A stretch of DNA of 64,000 nt, taken from Thiotrichaceae bacterium. Lineage in GTDB: Bacteria; Pseudomonadota; Gammaproteobacteria; SZUA-140. Shown here in pieces: positions 19,097 through 26,953 of the stretch (positions within the stretch are counted from its first letter, which is position 1; the number at the start of each line of letters is the position of its first letter). Made by a program: the position numbers and the translations under genes. The notes beneath the pieces are model-generated. The model was given only the letters and a program-made list of their open reading frames with translations, did not search any database and was not told where the DNA came from. Location of the stretch: positions 65,962 through 129,961 of the forward strand of contig NVTY02000014.1 of NCBI GenBank assembly GCA_002401765.2, given 5' to 3'.

Positions 19097-19741
19097 ATGA
19101 AACAGACTACACAGAGCCATCAAGAGTGTCAGAGACTCACCAATCAAACGCTGGATTATTATAATCAACGTGCAGAGGATTTCTTTGCGGGTACGATTGA
19201 TCATGATGTTGGGCAGAATATTACCGCTTTACTGAATCATATTGAAGCTGAAGAGGAGGGGGCTTCTTTTACGATTCTGGATGTCGGTTGTGGGCCTGGG
19301 CGCGACCTTAAGGCGTTCAGTGAACTTGGCCATGTGGCGGTAGGCTTGGAGGGCGCTGAACGTTTTGCTGAGATGGCGCGCGACTACAGTGGCTGTGATG
19401 TGTGGCAACAGGATTTTCTTGAGCTTGATCTGCCGGGTAATCACTTTGACGGGGTGTTTGCCAACGCCTCGTTGTTTCATGCGCCGCGCCAGGCCTTGCC
19501 AGATGTGTTGCTTGCGCTGCACGCGACGTTAAAACCCCATGGGGTTTTATTTAGTTCAAACCCGCGCGGTAATAATAGCGAAGACTGGAGTGGCAGTCGT
19601 TATGGTGCCTATTATGACCTGGACACCTGGCGTGATTATATGGTCTCGGCTGGGTTTGTTGAGCTGATGCACTATTATCGACCTGCGGGTGTGCCGCGTG
19701 ATCAACAGCCATGGTTGGCGAGTGTGTGGCGCAAGGTGTAA
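19097..19741 (+). CDS. Class I SAM-dependent methyltransferase
   Basis: 214 residues. Motif I is FTILDVGCGPGRDLKAF near residue 55, the acidic end of strand two is GLEGAERFAEMAR near 81, and motif IV is FDGVFANASLFHAPR near 118. No transmembrane or signal sequence. The substrate cannot be inferred; closest general type is methyltransferase domain 11/25. ATG 19097 is chosen over an upstream ATG (19064), because the extra residues are not family-like. It directly follows the IS3 relic, 25 bp before a glutathione-transferase-like gene. Confidence 0.85.
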   Translation: MKQTTQSHQECQRLTNQTLDYYNQRAEDFFAGTIDHDVGQNITALLNHIEAEEEGASFTILDVGCGPGRDLKAFSELGHVAVGLEGAERFAEMARDYSGCDVWQQDFLELDLPGNHFDGVFANASLFHAPRQALPDVLLALHATLKPHGVLFSSNPRGNNSEDWSGSRYGAYYDLDTWRDYMVSAGFVELMHYYRPAGVPRDQQPWLASVWRKV

Positions 19742-19765
19742 TCAGTCGCTTTTGAGTAAACGTGT

Positions 19766-20419
19766 ATGGACCATCCTATCCTTTATTCTTTTCGTCGCTG
19801 CCCCTATGCGATACGTGCACGGCTTGCATTACGGGCAAGTGGTGTTCAGGTCGTTTTGCGAGAGGTGGTATTGGCTGATAAGCCTGCTGCACTGCGCCAG
19901 TTGTCCGCCAAGGCGACGGTGCCGGTGCTGGTGGATGCTGAAAATAATGTAATCGATGAAAGCCTGGATATTATGCGTTGGGCGTTGCGGCAATCTGATC
20001 CGGATGGATGGCTAATGAGTGATAATGAACGAGTTGCTGAGAGTCAATGTTTGATTAGTACTAATGACACTGAATTTAAGCCGTGTCTTGATCGTTACAA
20101 ATATGCAGATCGTTTTCCTGAGCAGTCAGTGGAATTCTACCGAGCTCAGGCAGAGGTATTTTTGACAGTGCTGGAAGCAAAGCTCACCGCTTCTCCATAT
20201 TTGTTATCAGAATGCCCAACGCTGGCTGATATGGCAATCTTTCCTTTTATCCGCCAGTTTGCCAATGTGGATAAAGCGTGGTTTGAAAAAAGCCCATACC
20301 GACATCTTCAGGCGTGGTTGACGGTGTTATTAGCACTACCACTGTTTACTGGTGTGATGGATAAGTATGCTCAGTGGCAGCCGGATGATCCTGTGGTGAT
20401 GTTTCAAATTCTGCATTAA
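19766..20419 (+). CDS. Glutathione S-transferase-like protein (Grx2-like)
   Basis: 217-residue thioredoxin-fold plus all-alpha GST protein. The N-terminal active site reads RRCPYAIRARLAL (C12-P-Y-A), and VPVLVDAENNVIDESLDI is the glutathione-binding cis-Pro and Glu-Ser region near 51-68. The CPYx motif is as in glutaredoxin 2, suggesting redox rather than transferase activity. It is convergent with the nickel transporter operon, 22 bp between stops. Confidence 0.85.
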   Translation: MDHPILYSFRRCPYAIRARLALRASGVQVVLREVVLADKPAALRQLSAKATVPVLVDAENNVIDESLDIMRWALRQSDPDGWLMSDNERVAESQCLISTNDTEFKPCLDRYKYADRFPEQSVEFYRAQAEVFLTVLEAKLTASPYLLSECPTLADMAIFPFIRQFANVDKAWFEKSPYRHLQAWLTVLLALPLFTGVMDKYAQWQPDDPVVMFQILH

Positions 20420-20441
20420 ATTAAAGTGCGGTTTGGCCGTG

Positions 20442-21410
20442 TTATTTCTCACTCTCTTGGTGTTGTTGTGAGCCCGCCTCATGATCATCGTGGTGGTGAG
20501 TATGGTTGTGGTGGGTGTGTGCTGGACTGTGATCATCATGTGAGTGCACGTGAAAATGAATTTCACCATCGGTACCATGCGCGTGCCGGTGCGCGTGTAG
20601 AAAGTTGCCGATAATAAAACGGTGGTCTTCGTCTAGATCATCTTTGTTTTTCAGGATGTTATTGAGCAGCTCGTGTGTCATTAATGCCAATGGCAGTTCG
20701 AGGTTGTTCTCTTCCAGCAGTTGTCGGTCATGCAGGATCTTTGAGGCGTCATCGTCGGCAACGATCTCACCATCGGTGAGCAGGATGCAGCGATCACACA
20801 CCTCTAGCGCAATGTCGAGATCATGGGTGCAGAGTAGAATGGTCTTGTCTGACTCTTTAAGCCAGTTGATCAGCTTACGTCGATTGAGCGGGTCCATGTT
20901 GGTGGATGGTTCATCGAAGACCAGTATTTCGGGACCGTACGACAACACCGTGGCAAGTGCGAGGCGTTTACGTTCACCAAATGAGAGGTGATACGACGAG
21001 CGTTCATCAAAGCCGTCGAGGCCCACCAGTGCGAGCGACTCTTTGACGCGTTTATCCACTTCCTCGTGGGCAAGCCCGAGGTTGAGGGGGCCAAAGGCGA
21101 CATCATCATAAACGGTCGGACAGAAGAGCTGGTCATCCGGGTCCTGGAAGACGATGCCGACCTTGCGGCGGATATTCACTAGTGACTCTTTTTCGACTAG
21201 CGTGCCGTCAATGTGTACCTGACCATGGGTCGGCAGCGAAACGCCATTGAGCAGGCTCATGAAGGTTGATTTGCCCGCGCCATTGGGGCCGATCAGTGCC
21301 ACTTTTTCACCGGGTTTGATTGAGCAGGTGACGCTTTTTAAAACGGCGTGACCATCGGGATAGGTAAAAAATACCTGGCTTGTTTCGATTGCTGCCGTGT
21401 TATTAGACAC
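20442..21410 (-). CDS. nikO: Nickel ECF-type ABC transporter ATP-binding protein with His-rich tail
   Basis: ATPase of a group I ECF metal importer. Walker A GPNGAGKST near residue 40, Q-loop VFQDPDDQLF, signature LSFGERKR, Walker B ILVFDEPS followed by TNMDP. The C-terminal 50 residues are extremely His/Asp-rich (HAHRHAHG, HFHVHSHDDHS, HTHHNHTHHHDDHE), a likely Ni2+ store or sensor. The start is GTG 21410 (SNNTAAIE) with GGAGG five bases upstream; a longer frame to 21485 would overlap nikQ. Called nickel rather than cobalt because nikR is in the same locus. Confidence 0.9.
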   Translation of the reverse strand: MSNNTAAIETSQVFFTYPDGHAVLKSVTCSIKPGEKVALIGPNGAGKSTFMSLLNGVSLPTHGQVHIDGTLVEKESLVNIRRKVGIVFQDPDDQLFCPTVYDDVAFGPLNLGLAHEEVDKRVKESLALVGLDGFDERSSYHLSFGERKRLALATVLSYGPEILVFDEPSTNMDPLNRRKLINWLKESDKTILLCTHDLDIALEVCDRCILLTDGEIVADDDASKILHDRQLLEENNLELPLALMTHELLNNILKNKDDLDEDHRFIIGNFLHAHRHAHGTDGEIHFHVHSHDDHSPAHTHHNHTHHHDDHEAGSQQHQESEK

Positions 21411-21432
21411 GAGGCCTCCTGAAAAATATGTT

Positions 21433-22221
21433 TTAGAACCAGCTCTGTTTGGCGGGTAAAAAGAGTCCTGAAAAATCCAGAGCAAGAATCATCACGGAAG
21501 TCGAGAGTATGAGTATCGACTTGATGTAATCCCGTCGCTCTGAGCTGAATTTCACCATGGTGTGCAGTTCGCCCTGATAACCCTTGGATAGCATTGCTTT
21601 GTAGACACGTTCAGAACGTTCAAAGCTGCGCACTAACAGTGTGCCGACAAAGTTGCCCATTGTTTGCATGGTCTTCATATCGGTTTTCATCACAAAACCA
21701 CGGGCGCGCATCGCGATCTGCATGCGGCGCATCTCTTCAAGAAAGACAAAGGTGTAACGGTAAGTGAAGAGCAGCATCTGTACCAGGATTTTTGGGCATT
21801 TGAGATGCTGTAGGGCGATCATTGAGACATCAAAACGCGCCGTGCCAAACATCGAAAAGGTGGTGAGGATGATCGCCACTGCTTTGATGAAGATGAGCGT
21901 CGCTAGCTGTAATCCTTCCCAGGCAAAGGGGAGTCCGATGACGTAAAAGGCGGCCTCACCGGGATAACTCAGTGGCATGATGAAGAAAAATGGCAGTAGA
22001 AAAAAAATCACCCATTTAACACTGCTTGCAACGAAATCATAGGGTAGGTTGCTTAAACGCAAAATACCCACCGCCAGGCAAAAAGCGACACATGCAATGG
22101 GCAGTGTTTTGAGCAGGGCGACGCTAAAGACAAAGATGCCGAGGGTGAAGAGCTTCACGCGCGGGTCCCAGCGTTGCAGCGCGGACGCCCGTTTGGCAAA
22201 GCGATCAATATCAAGAGGCAT
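21433..22221 (-). CDS. nikQ: Nickel ECF transporter transmembrane subunit (CbiQ/NikQ family)
   Basis: Integral membrane coupling subunit of 262 residues: hydrophobic segments at about 28-60, 70-87, 98-125 and 240-258. The coupling motif MQIAMRARGF near residue 166 and the second AMLSKGY near 209 are the helices that dock onto the ATPase. It lies between nikM and nikO on the same strand, 22 bp before the nikO GTG. Confidence 0.9.
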   Translation of the reverse strand: MPLDIDRFAKRASALQRWDPRVKLFTLGIFVFSVALLKTLPIACVAFCLAVGILRLSNLPYDFVASSVKWVIFFLLPFFFIMPLSYPGEAAFYVIGLPFAWEGLQLATLIFIKAVAIILTTFSMFGTARFDVSMIALQHLKCPKILVQMLLFTYRYTFVFLEEMRRMQIAMRARGFVMKTDMKTMQTMGNFVGTLLVRSFERSERVYKAMLSKGYQGELHTMVKFSSERRDYIKSILILSTSVMILALDFSGLFLPAKQSWF

Positions 22222-22284
22222 CGTGCCGGTTTCCGCAATGAAATGGTGAGACGCTTGCGTGATTAGCGCGTATTGGTAGGTGGC

Positions 22285-22971
22285 TCATTTGGGTGAGTCC
22301 TCGTTTGATGCCTTTGTTGCTTCTGTAGTGGTCGTGGTGGCTGGCGCTGGGATTGGGGTTACGAGCGGTAACTGACCGGCCAATGCGTCGGGTTTGACCC
22401 GGGCGAGGAAGGCGGCGCAGGAGCCGACTACCAGTGCTTCAATGATCATCACTGGGATGTGAGCGATCAGGGTATACCAAGCGGTAGCGATAAACTCTTC
22501 GCCAGTGGTGACCAGCGACAGTGCGAGCACAATGCCAGCGCTGAAAATTCCCATGGCACCGGCAAGGCCGCCAAAGATCATCTCTTTTTTATTAATGTTA
22601 AAGTGATGGCGTAGTTGCCACACGGCGTAGGCCATCAGACCACCGCCGCCGAGCATCATGGTGTTGACACCGATGACAGTGACGCCGCCGTGACCAAACA
22701 GAATAGTCTGTAAAATAATGCCGAGCATGATAGCGGGAAAGGCGCGTATGCCGAGCACCACGCCGACGAGTCCGCCCAGGATGAGATGCACGCTACTGGG
22801 GCCAATGGGTATGTGGATGAGCGAGGCGACAAAAAAGACTGAGGTAATGACCGAGACCTTGGGGATATCGTCCAGATCCAGCTGGCGCAGGGTATAGGCA
22901 GCAACCGCCGCAGTGCCAATAAAGCCGGCGATGAGTACTGGTGCTGACAGAATCCCGTCTGAGATATGCAT
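22285..22971 (-). CDS. nikM: Nickel ECF transporter substrate-specific subunit (CbiM/NikM family)
   Basis: Metal-binding S component. The invariant N-terminus MHISDGIL supplies the amino group and His2 ligand; HIPIGPSSVHLILGGLVG near 53-70 carries the second His pair. Six to seven hydrophobic helices in 228 residues, plus a short Thr-rich cytoplasmic tail. It is the first membrane gene after nikL and sets the metal specificity of the importer. Confidence 0.92.
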   Translation of the reverse strand: MHISDGILSAPVLIAGFIGTAAVAAYTLRQLDLDDIPKVSVITSVFFVASLIHIPIGPSSVHLILGGLVGVVLGIRAFPAIMLGIILQTILFGHGGVTVIGVNTMMLGGGGLMAYAVWQLRHHFNINKKEMIFGGLAGAMGIFSAGIVLALSLVTTGEEFIATAWYTLIAHIPVMIIEALVVGSCAAFLARVKPDALAGQLPLVTPIPAPATTTTTEATKASNEDSPK

Positions 22972-23049
22972 GTTATCTGTGTCTCAAATAAGTTAGTAGT
23001 GTTACAAGCGGTATTGACGTATGACGAGCAAGATTGAGTCGGCTCATTT

Positions 23050-23715
23050 TCATGGCTGTTTACGTGATTTGAAGTACATGGCGATGCCAAATAGACCGAA
23101 AATAAAGCCGACACCGCCAATGATATCGGCCAGCGATTTTTCAGCGCGCATGGTTGAGAGTTCTCGCATCAAAGGTTTGATCGCCTTGCCGACCGCGCGT
23201 TCGACTTCTGCGCGTATCGCTCCATTCTCAATGCGGGTTGCAATTGGCGGCAATGCGGTGGTCTGAGGATCGTTATTATTGCTGGTGATGTCACTTGTGG
23301 TGTTGCTGGGTTGCGATGTTGTCGTTATGGCGATCCCTGTCTCGTCGCTCAATTCATCTTTCAGCAGTACATATTCTGCCTGATGGCCCATGCCCGCGTT
23401 AACCGTGATTCGCAAGTCGCTCTGTTGTGGGATGGCAAAGGTAAACTGGCCATCGTCGTCAGAGGTGCCTTGTAAAAGTTGCTTGTTGTCTGGGTCGAAG
23501 ACCGTAATGGTGCTGTTTTTGGCCTTTTTACCATCGGTAAAATAGCCTTCAGCAAAAATCTCATCGCCCTCAACGTAGGCGAACATATTGAGTTTATGGG
23601 CAAAGGCAGTTGGGGTTATCAGCAGAAAAATGGTGGCCATGGCAGCGATGCAGCATCGCGCAGGTTGGTAGGGATTGGAAATAATGGCTTTGTTTTTAGT
23701 ATAATATGCTTTCAT
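23050..23715 (-). CDS. nikL: Nickel transporter accessory protein NikL-like
   Basis: A membrane-anchored periplasmic protein, about 221 residues: signal peptide (PTAFAHKLNMFA cleavage region near 40), a small beta-sandwich domain (DGKKAKNSTITVFD, DDDGQFTFAIP), a Thr/Ser/Asn linker, a coiled stretch and a C-terminal transmembrane helix (IIGGVGFIFGLFGIAMYF). The mature N-terminus His is a probable metal ligand, as in NikL/CbiN-replacing subunits. Start ATG 23715 is preferred (GGAG 10 bases upstream); ATG 23730 is possible. First gene of the nikLMQO unit, divergent from nikR. Confidence 0.82.
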   Translation of the reverse strand: MKAYYTKNKAIISNPYQPARCCIAAMATIFLLITPTAFAHKLNMFAYVEGDEIFAEGYFTDGKKAKNSTITVFDPDNKQLLQGTSDDDGQFTFAIPQQSDLRITVNAGMGHQAEYVLLKDELSDETGIAITTTSQPSNTTSDITSNNNDPQTTALPPIATRIENGAIRAEVERAVGKAIKPLMRELSTMRAEKSLADIIGGVGFIFGLFGIAMYFKSRKQP

Positions 23716-23733
23716 TTGGCTGCGCTCCATCTC

Positions 23734-23760
23734 GTGGTACAAATATTAAATATGTGTCAC
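23734..23760. promoter_or_regulatory. Candidate NikR operator between nikL and nikR
   Basis: GTGGTAC (23734-23740), 13 bases, GTGTCAC (23754-23760). This fits, with few mismatches, the GTGTTAC-N13/14-GTAACAC dyad I recall for Geobacter NikR, and the same layout recurs before the outer-membrane channel gene. It lies 20-45 bp upstream of the nikL start. Confidence 0.55.
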
Positions 23761-23825
23761 TCTAAAGTCAATCAGCATATCGGCTGATCGAGTGTGGGCT
23801 TCAAAGTGTTGATGAGGGAACTGAA

Positions 23826-24308
23826 ATGTCTGAATTGGTAAGGTTTGGGGTCTCGATTGATGATCATCTGTTGGACAAATTTGATGAATTGATTGGGCGC
23901 AAGGGCTACAAAAATCGCTCTGAGGCGATCCGAGACCTGATTCGCGATCATATGGTCGAACAGGAGTGGGAAGCCGATGTGGAAACCGTGGGCACTTTTA
24001 CCATGGTCTATGATCACCACACGCGCGATCTCTCTTCCAAGTTGACCCATATTCAGCACTCGTTTACGGGTGAAATCTGTTCGGTATTGCATGTTCATCT
24101 TGATCATAATAACTGCCTTGAAGTGCTGGTATTAAAAGGTAAGGCGCAGTTGCTACAGACGCTGGCGGATAAGCTGGTGAGCGTACGTGGTGTTAAGCAC
24201 GGTAAGCTGACGATGACAACCACGGGTGAAGCGATGCCTACTGGGCAGGGTGATCATAGCCATGGGCATTCGGATAGTGGTGATCATCGTGCATACTCGC
24301 ATGATTAG
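23826..24308 (+). CDS. nikR: Nickel-responsive transcriptional repressor NikR
   Basis: Ribbon-helix-helix N-terminus ([34 protein letters not shown]) followed by the ACT-like nickel domain; the Ni2+ ligands are in the [20 protein letters not shown] segment (two His and Cys). 160 residues, longer than the usual 130-140 because of a C-terminal His-rich tail ([18 protein letters not shown]). Ni-bound NikR is expected to repress uptake genes. Divergent from nikLMQO with a shared 110-bp region containing the candidate operator. Confidence 0.95.
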   Translation: MSELVRFGVSIDDHLLDKFDELIGRKGYKNRSEAIRDLIRDHMVEQEWEADVETVGTFTMVYDHHTRDLSSKLTHIQHSFTGEICSVLHVHLDHNNCLEVLVLKGKAQLLQTLADKLVSVRGVKHGKLTMTTTGEAMPTGQGDHSHGHSDSGDHRAYSHD

Positions 24309-24331
24309 TGAATCATGGCCTGAATGTAAAA

Positions 24332-24371
24332 GGGCCTTTATCGAACCAATCCTAAACGACGATAAAGACCC
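24332..24371. terminator. Hairpin between convergent nikR and nikK
   Basis: GGGCCTTTATCG (24332-24343) can pair with CGATAAAGACCC (24360-24371), 12 positions with one mismatch and a 16-base loop. No long T run follows on either strand, so this is a probable bidirectional terminator or mRNA-end stabiliser rather than a strong intrinsic one. Confidence 0.5.
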
Positions 24372-24397
24372 GCAGCTGGCTACTGATTACTTTTTTG

Positions 24398-25183
24398 CTA
24401 CTTCATATCATGGGTTTTAACCCACAGTACTGCGCCGATTTCGACCGGGTAATCGACACCTTCATGTTTCATTGTCTTTTCGTCTTCATTGAGCGCGGCA
24501 AAGCCCCACCAGCCTGCTTTAGGCATGGCATAGGTGAAGACACCATTGCTGTCGGCTTTAATCACCTGGGTAATCATGGGGTCCGCTGCTGGCTTGAGTT
24601 TGCCATCTTTATTGTAGTACTCCACCTCCACCTCACTAAACGGAACGGGCTTGCCGTTGACCAGAACGGTACCCTGGAAGACATTGCCACTATAGAGGCC
24701 GTAAGGACGGGTGAGTGGAATGATTTCGGTTTTTAGCCCAATGGGTTTCCCCCAGCCTTCTTCAAGGCCAAAAGCGTTCACAATGACTTTGGTGTAGTGA
24801 ATGATGAAGGCCTCTTCGGAAGGCTCCCAATATGGTGCTGGTTCGATGTAAAAACTGTTGTCACCCGGGCGTCTTAGCTTGTAGTTAACGGTGTAACCAT
24901 CATATTGTTTGCCATGAATATCGGTAAACTGGTGAGGTGTCATCTTGCTCAGCAGATCGCGTTTTTTACCACCCGCCATGACGCCAAATTTAACTGGTTT
25001 TACCATGTGCATGCCGCCGCCTTCATAAGGGTGCCAAAATAGCAGGTCTAAGTTTAAGGTGCGATTTTCATTCTGTTTAACCATGTCATCAGATGGGATG
25101 ATCATCTGAAAGTGGGCCAATGCACCCATGCTAGTCGTGAGTAGCACGGCGCCGGTGAGGCAATTAAAGCTGTTTTTGATCAT
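24398..25183 (-). CDS. nikK: DUF4198 periplasmic nickel-transport protein (NikK-like)
   Basis: 261 residues with a signal peptide (cleavage after SMGALA) so that the mature protein begins [10 protein letters not shown]; the exposed N-terminal His is typical of DUF4198/NikK proteins that help ECF nickel importers. The rest is two beta-sandwich domains ([39 protein letters not shown]). It is convergent with nikR and downstream of the outer-membrane channel gene on the same strand, separated by an 88-bp palindromic element. Function as periplasmic Ni2+ carrier is inferred. Confidence 0.82.
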   Translation of the reverse strand: MIKNSFNCLTGAVLLTTSMGALAHFQMIIPSDDMVKQNENRTLNLDLLFWHPYEGGGMHMVKPVKFGVMAGGKKRDLLSKMTPHQFTDIHGKQYDGYTVNYKLRRPGDNSFYIEPAPYWEPSEEAFIIHYTKVIVNAFGLEEGWGKPIGLKTEIIPLTRPYGLYSGNVFQGTVLVNGKPVPFSEVEVEYYNKDGKLKPAADPMITQVIKADSNGVFTYAMPKAGWWGFAALNEDEKTMKHEGVDYPVEIGAVLWVKTHDMK

Positions 25184-25215
25184 GTTTGTGGCCTCTTTGT
25201 TGGCGTTAGTCTTAA

Positions 25216-25303
25216 GGAGCCTCTGATTTATTCATGAACGCGTATCTTGAATCTGAATATTTTAGATCACAAGCTACTTCATTCAGAATAAATCAGAGGT
25301 TCC
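25216..25303. repeat. 88-bp MITE-like palindromic element with TAA flanks
   Basis: Imperfect terminal inverted repeats of about 22 bp: GGAGCCTCTGATTTATTC at the left and the reverse complement GGAACCTCTGATTTATTC at the right, flanked by direct TAA repeats (25213-25215 and 25304-25306). No coding capacity. Size, inverted ends and a 3-bp TNA duplication suggest a miniature element mobilised by an IS5-type transposase. It starts two bases after the channel gene's stop (minus strand) and could terminate or process the transcript before nikK. Confidence 0.75.
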
Positions 25304-25307
25304 TAAG

Positions 25308-26348
25308 TTAAAATTCAACTGCAATCAGTGCCGTGTACAGCTTGGTTGATAATCCGGTGTCGCCATCGGCAGAGTCATAGTCATCGCTCCTGGCCCATTC
25401 AAAACTGAGCGAGGTCTGTTCACGAATGTTAACGCTCACGCCGCCTAGCAGGCGTGATTCTGGTAAACCGAGTGATTGTGCTTCGCTGCTCCCCTGAATG
25501 GCCAGCGCAACGGTTGCTTCTTTGCCAAACAGTAACAGTTCATAGCCCGCTTCAATATTGTATGCCGCTGGTTTAGCCGGGTTTCCATTGAAGGTCAGGT
25601 TAGCTGCATCAAAATGATGATGAGCGCCGATGTATTCACTGATGACCGTGAGCGGCCCGCTGCGAACAATGGCATGCAGACCGATACCGCCAGGTGCATC
25701 AATCAGGTTTTCAGTATCAGCAACGGCATCTTCTAGTGTGTTGGTTTCAGCCATGTTGCTGAGATAGCTGATGCCAGTATCGAGAGTGAAGCCCTTGTTT
25801 TCGATCGTCAATCTGATGCTGGCACCAAAACCTTTGACTCGGCCAGATTTACCTTGCTGGCTGGTTTCGCCTTTGAAACTATATATAGCGCCATAGGCAT
25901 TGCCGATGGTTGTACCAAATTGAATCACACTTTCACGTGTTTCGCCGATCTCCAGAGTGAGAGGGTCTGACACCAGGTGGCTTTCAAAGCTGCCGAAAGG
26001 GAGGTACATCTGACCGGCGGTCATGGCAATAGGAAGGTCGCCTAAGTGAGAGAGGGTGATGGTACCTTCATCGATTTCGAGACGGCGCCCATTCTCTTCG
26101 TGCAGTAGCAGGAGATGGGTGGATACGTGATCAGTGATGACGCTATCAAGAGCGATCTCTACGGTTGCCAGGGTAATGTCACTGTTTGCCGCGCCATTGA
26201 TGGCGCGGCCTCCGCTTGCCTGGATTTCAACAATGCCGCTGATTTCAATCTCATATTGATTGTCGGCATGGGCTGCGGGCGTTATCAGTCCGCAGGCGGC
26301 AAAGGTGCCGGTGATGATGGTTCTGCTCCAGATAGGGTTGTGATTCAT
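25308..26348 (-). CDS. Outer-membrane beta-barrel channel (LbtU-like porin)
   Basis: About 346 residues. Signal peptide (IIGTFAACGLITPAAHA), then alternating amphipathic beta strands throughout (for example TLATVEIALDSVI, STHLLLLHEENG, KLYTALIAVEF at the C-terminus, ending in Phe as outer-membrane barrels do). General similarity to LbtU-type siderophore porins; no plug domain and no TonB box. The start is ATG 26348 with AGGAAACAGC upstream. A NikR-type dyad 58-84 bp upstream and its position next to nikK suggest it passes nickel or a nickel chelate across the outer membrane. Confidence 0.75.
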   Translation of the reverse strand: MNHNPIWSRTIITGTFAACGLITPAAHADNQYEIEISGIVEIQASGGRAINGAANSDITLATVEIALDSVITDHVSTHLLLLHEENGRRLEIDEGTITLSHLGDLPIAMTAGQMYLPFGSFESHLVSDPLTLEIGETRESVIQFGTTIGNAYGAIYSFKGETSQQGKSGRVKGFGASIRLTIENKGFTLDTGISYLSNMAETNTLEDAVADTENLIDAPGGIGLHAIVRSGPLTVISEYIGAHHHFDAANLTFNGNPAKPAAYNIEAGYELLLFGKEATVALAIQGSSEAQSLGLPESRLLGGVSVNIREQTSLSFEWARSDDYDSADGDTGLSTKLYTALIAVEF

Positions 26349-26405
26349 ATTGCTGTTTCCTAGCGTTTGCACGTGCGCTGGTTGTTTATGTAGCGGCAGA
26401 AGACT

Positions 26406-26432
26406 GTGTTACGCTAAAAAAAATAGTAGCAC
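26406..26432. promoter_or_regulatory. Candidate NikR operator upstream of the porin gene
   Basis: GTGTTAC (26406-26412), 13 bases, GTAGCAC (26426-26432): one mismatch to GTGTTAC-N13-GTAACAC. The right half-site is also the left arm of a separate perfect 11-bp inverted repeat, AGTAGCACGAT (26425-26435) and ATCGTGCTACT (26454-26464), which could hold a second protein or form an mRNA hairpin. Confidence 0.6.
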
Positions 26433-26565
26433 GATGATGGCGTGTTGTAAAATATCGTGCTACTTTATATTTTTTTCTTTAAATATCAGTTATTTGAGTA
26501 TTATTGGTGATGTAAAATAAGCTCGGGGAGGTTTTTAGTTAAATAACGAGGCCCTTATGGCGAGG

Positions 26566-26850
26566 TTAGTTATTTTTTGGTGCGGCAGGAGGTATTTCCG
26601 TTATCTCTTCTGGCTCAACCGTTTTATCTGGAATAATGGGGATGTAATGAGGATAGTCATCTTCGACGAAGAGTGGCTGGGGCAGTATGATGGTGTGGTT
26701 GCAACCCTCGCTAAAGCGTCCCCTTGCTTCAGGTGAGGTGCCTTTGTGGCAATATCCGCGCGGGTCATTCTGAACTCGGCGCAATGATTTCCAATGGCGG
26801 CAGGTACCACATTGGGTCGAGGTTAATTTTGATTTACTGACCGTTTTCAA
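26566..26850 (-). CDS. Small four-cysteine hypothetical protein
   Basis: 94 residues, not recognised. It has QCGTCRHW (C14, C17), GYCHKG (C34) and EGCNHT (C50), a spacing that could bind a zinc or iron ion, then a Pro/Glu-rich acidic C-terminal tail (VEPEEITEIPPAAP). No signal or membrane segment. It is a single unit between the porin and kdn genes, both on the same strand. Real gene likely because of the conserved-looking cysteines; a role is unknown. Confidence 0.55.
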   Translation of the reverse strand: MKTVSKSKLTSTQCGTCRHWKSLRRVQNDPRGYCHKGTSPEARGRFSEGCNHTIILPQPLFVEDDYPHYIPIIPDKTVEPEEITEIPPAAPKNN

Positions 26851-26953
26851 CGTGGCTCCCTGCTAGGTTGAGTGATTATCAATATCGCGCGAAGTCTGTT
26901 GCGGTTTTCTCCTCAGATGACTATTACGGTGCCACTACATAAATACGATGGCA

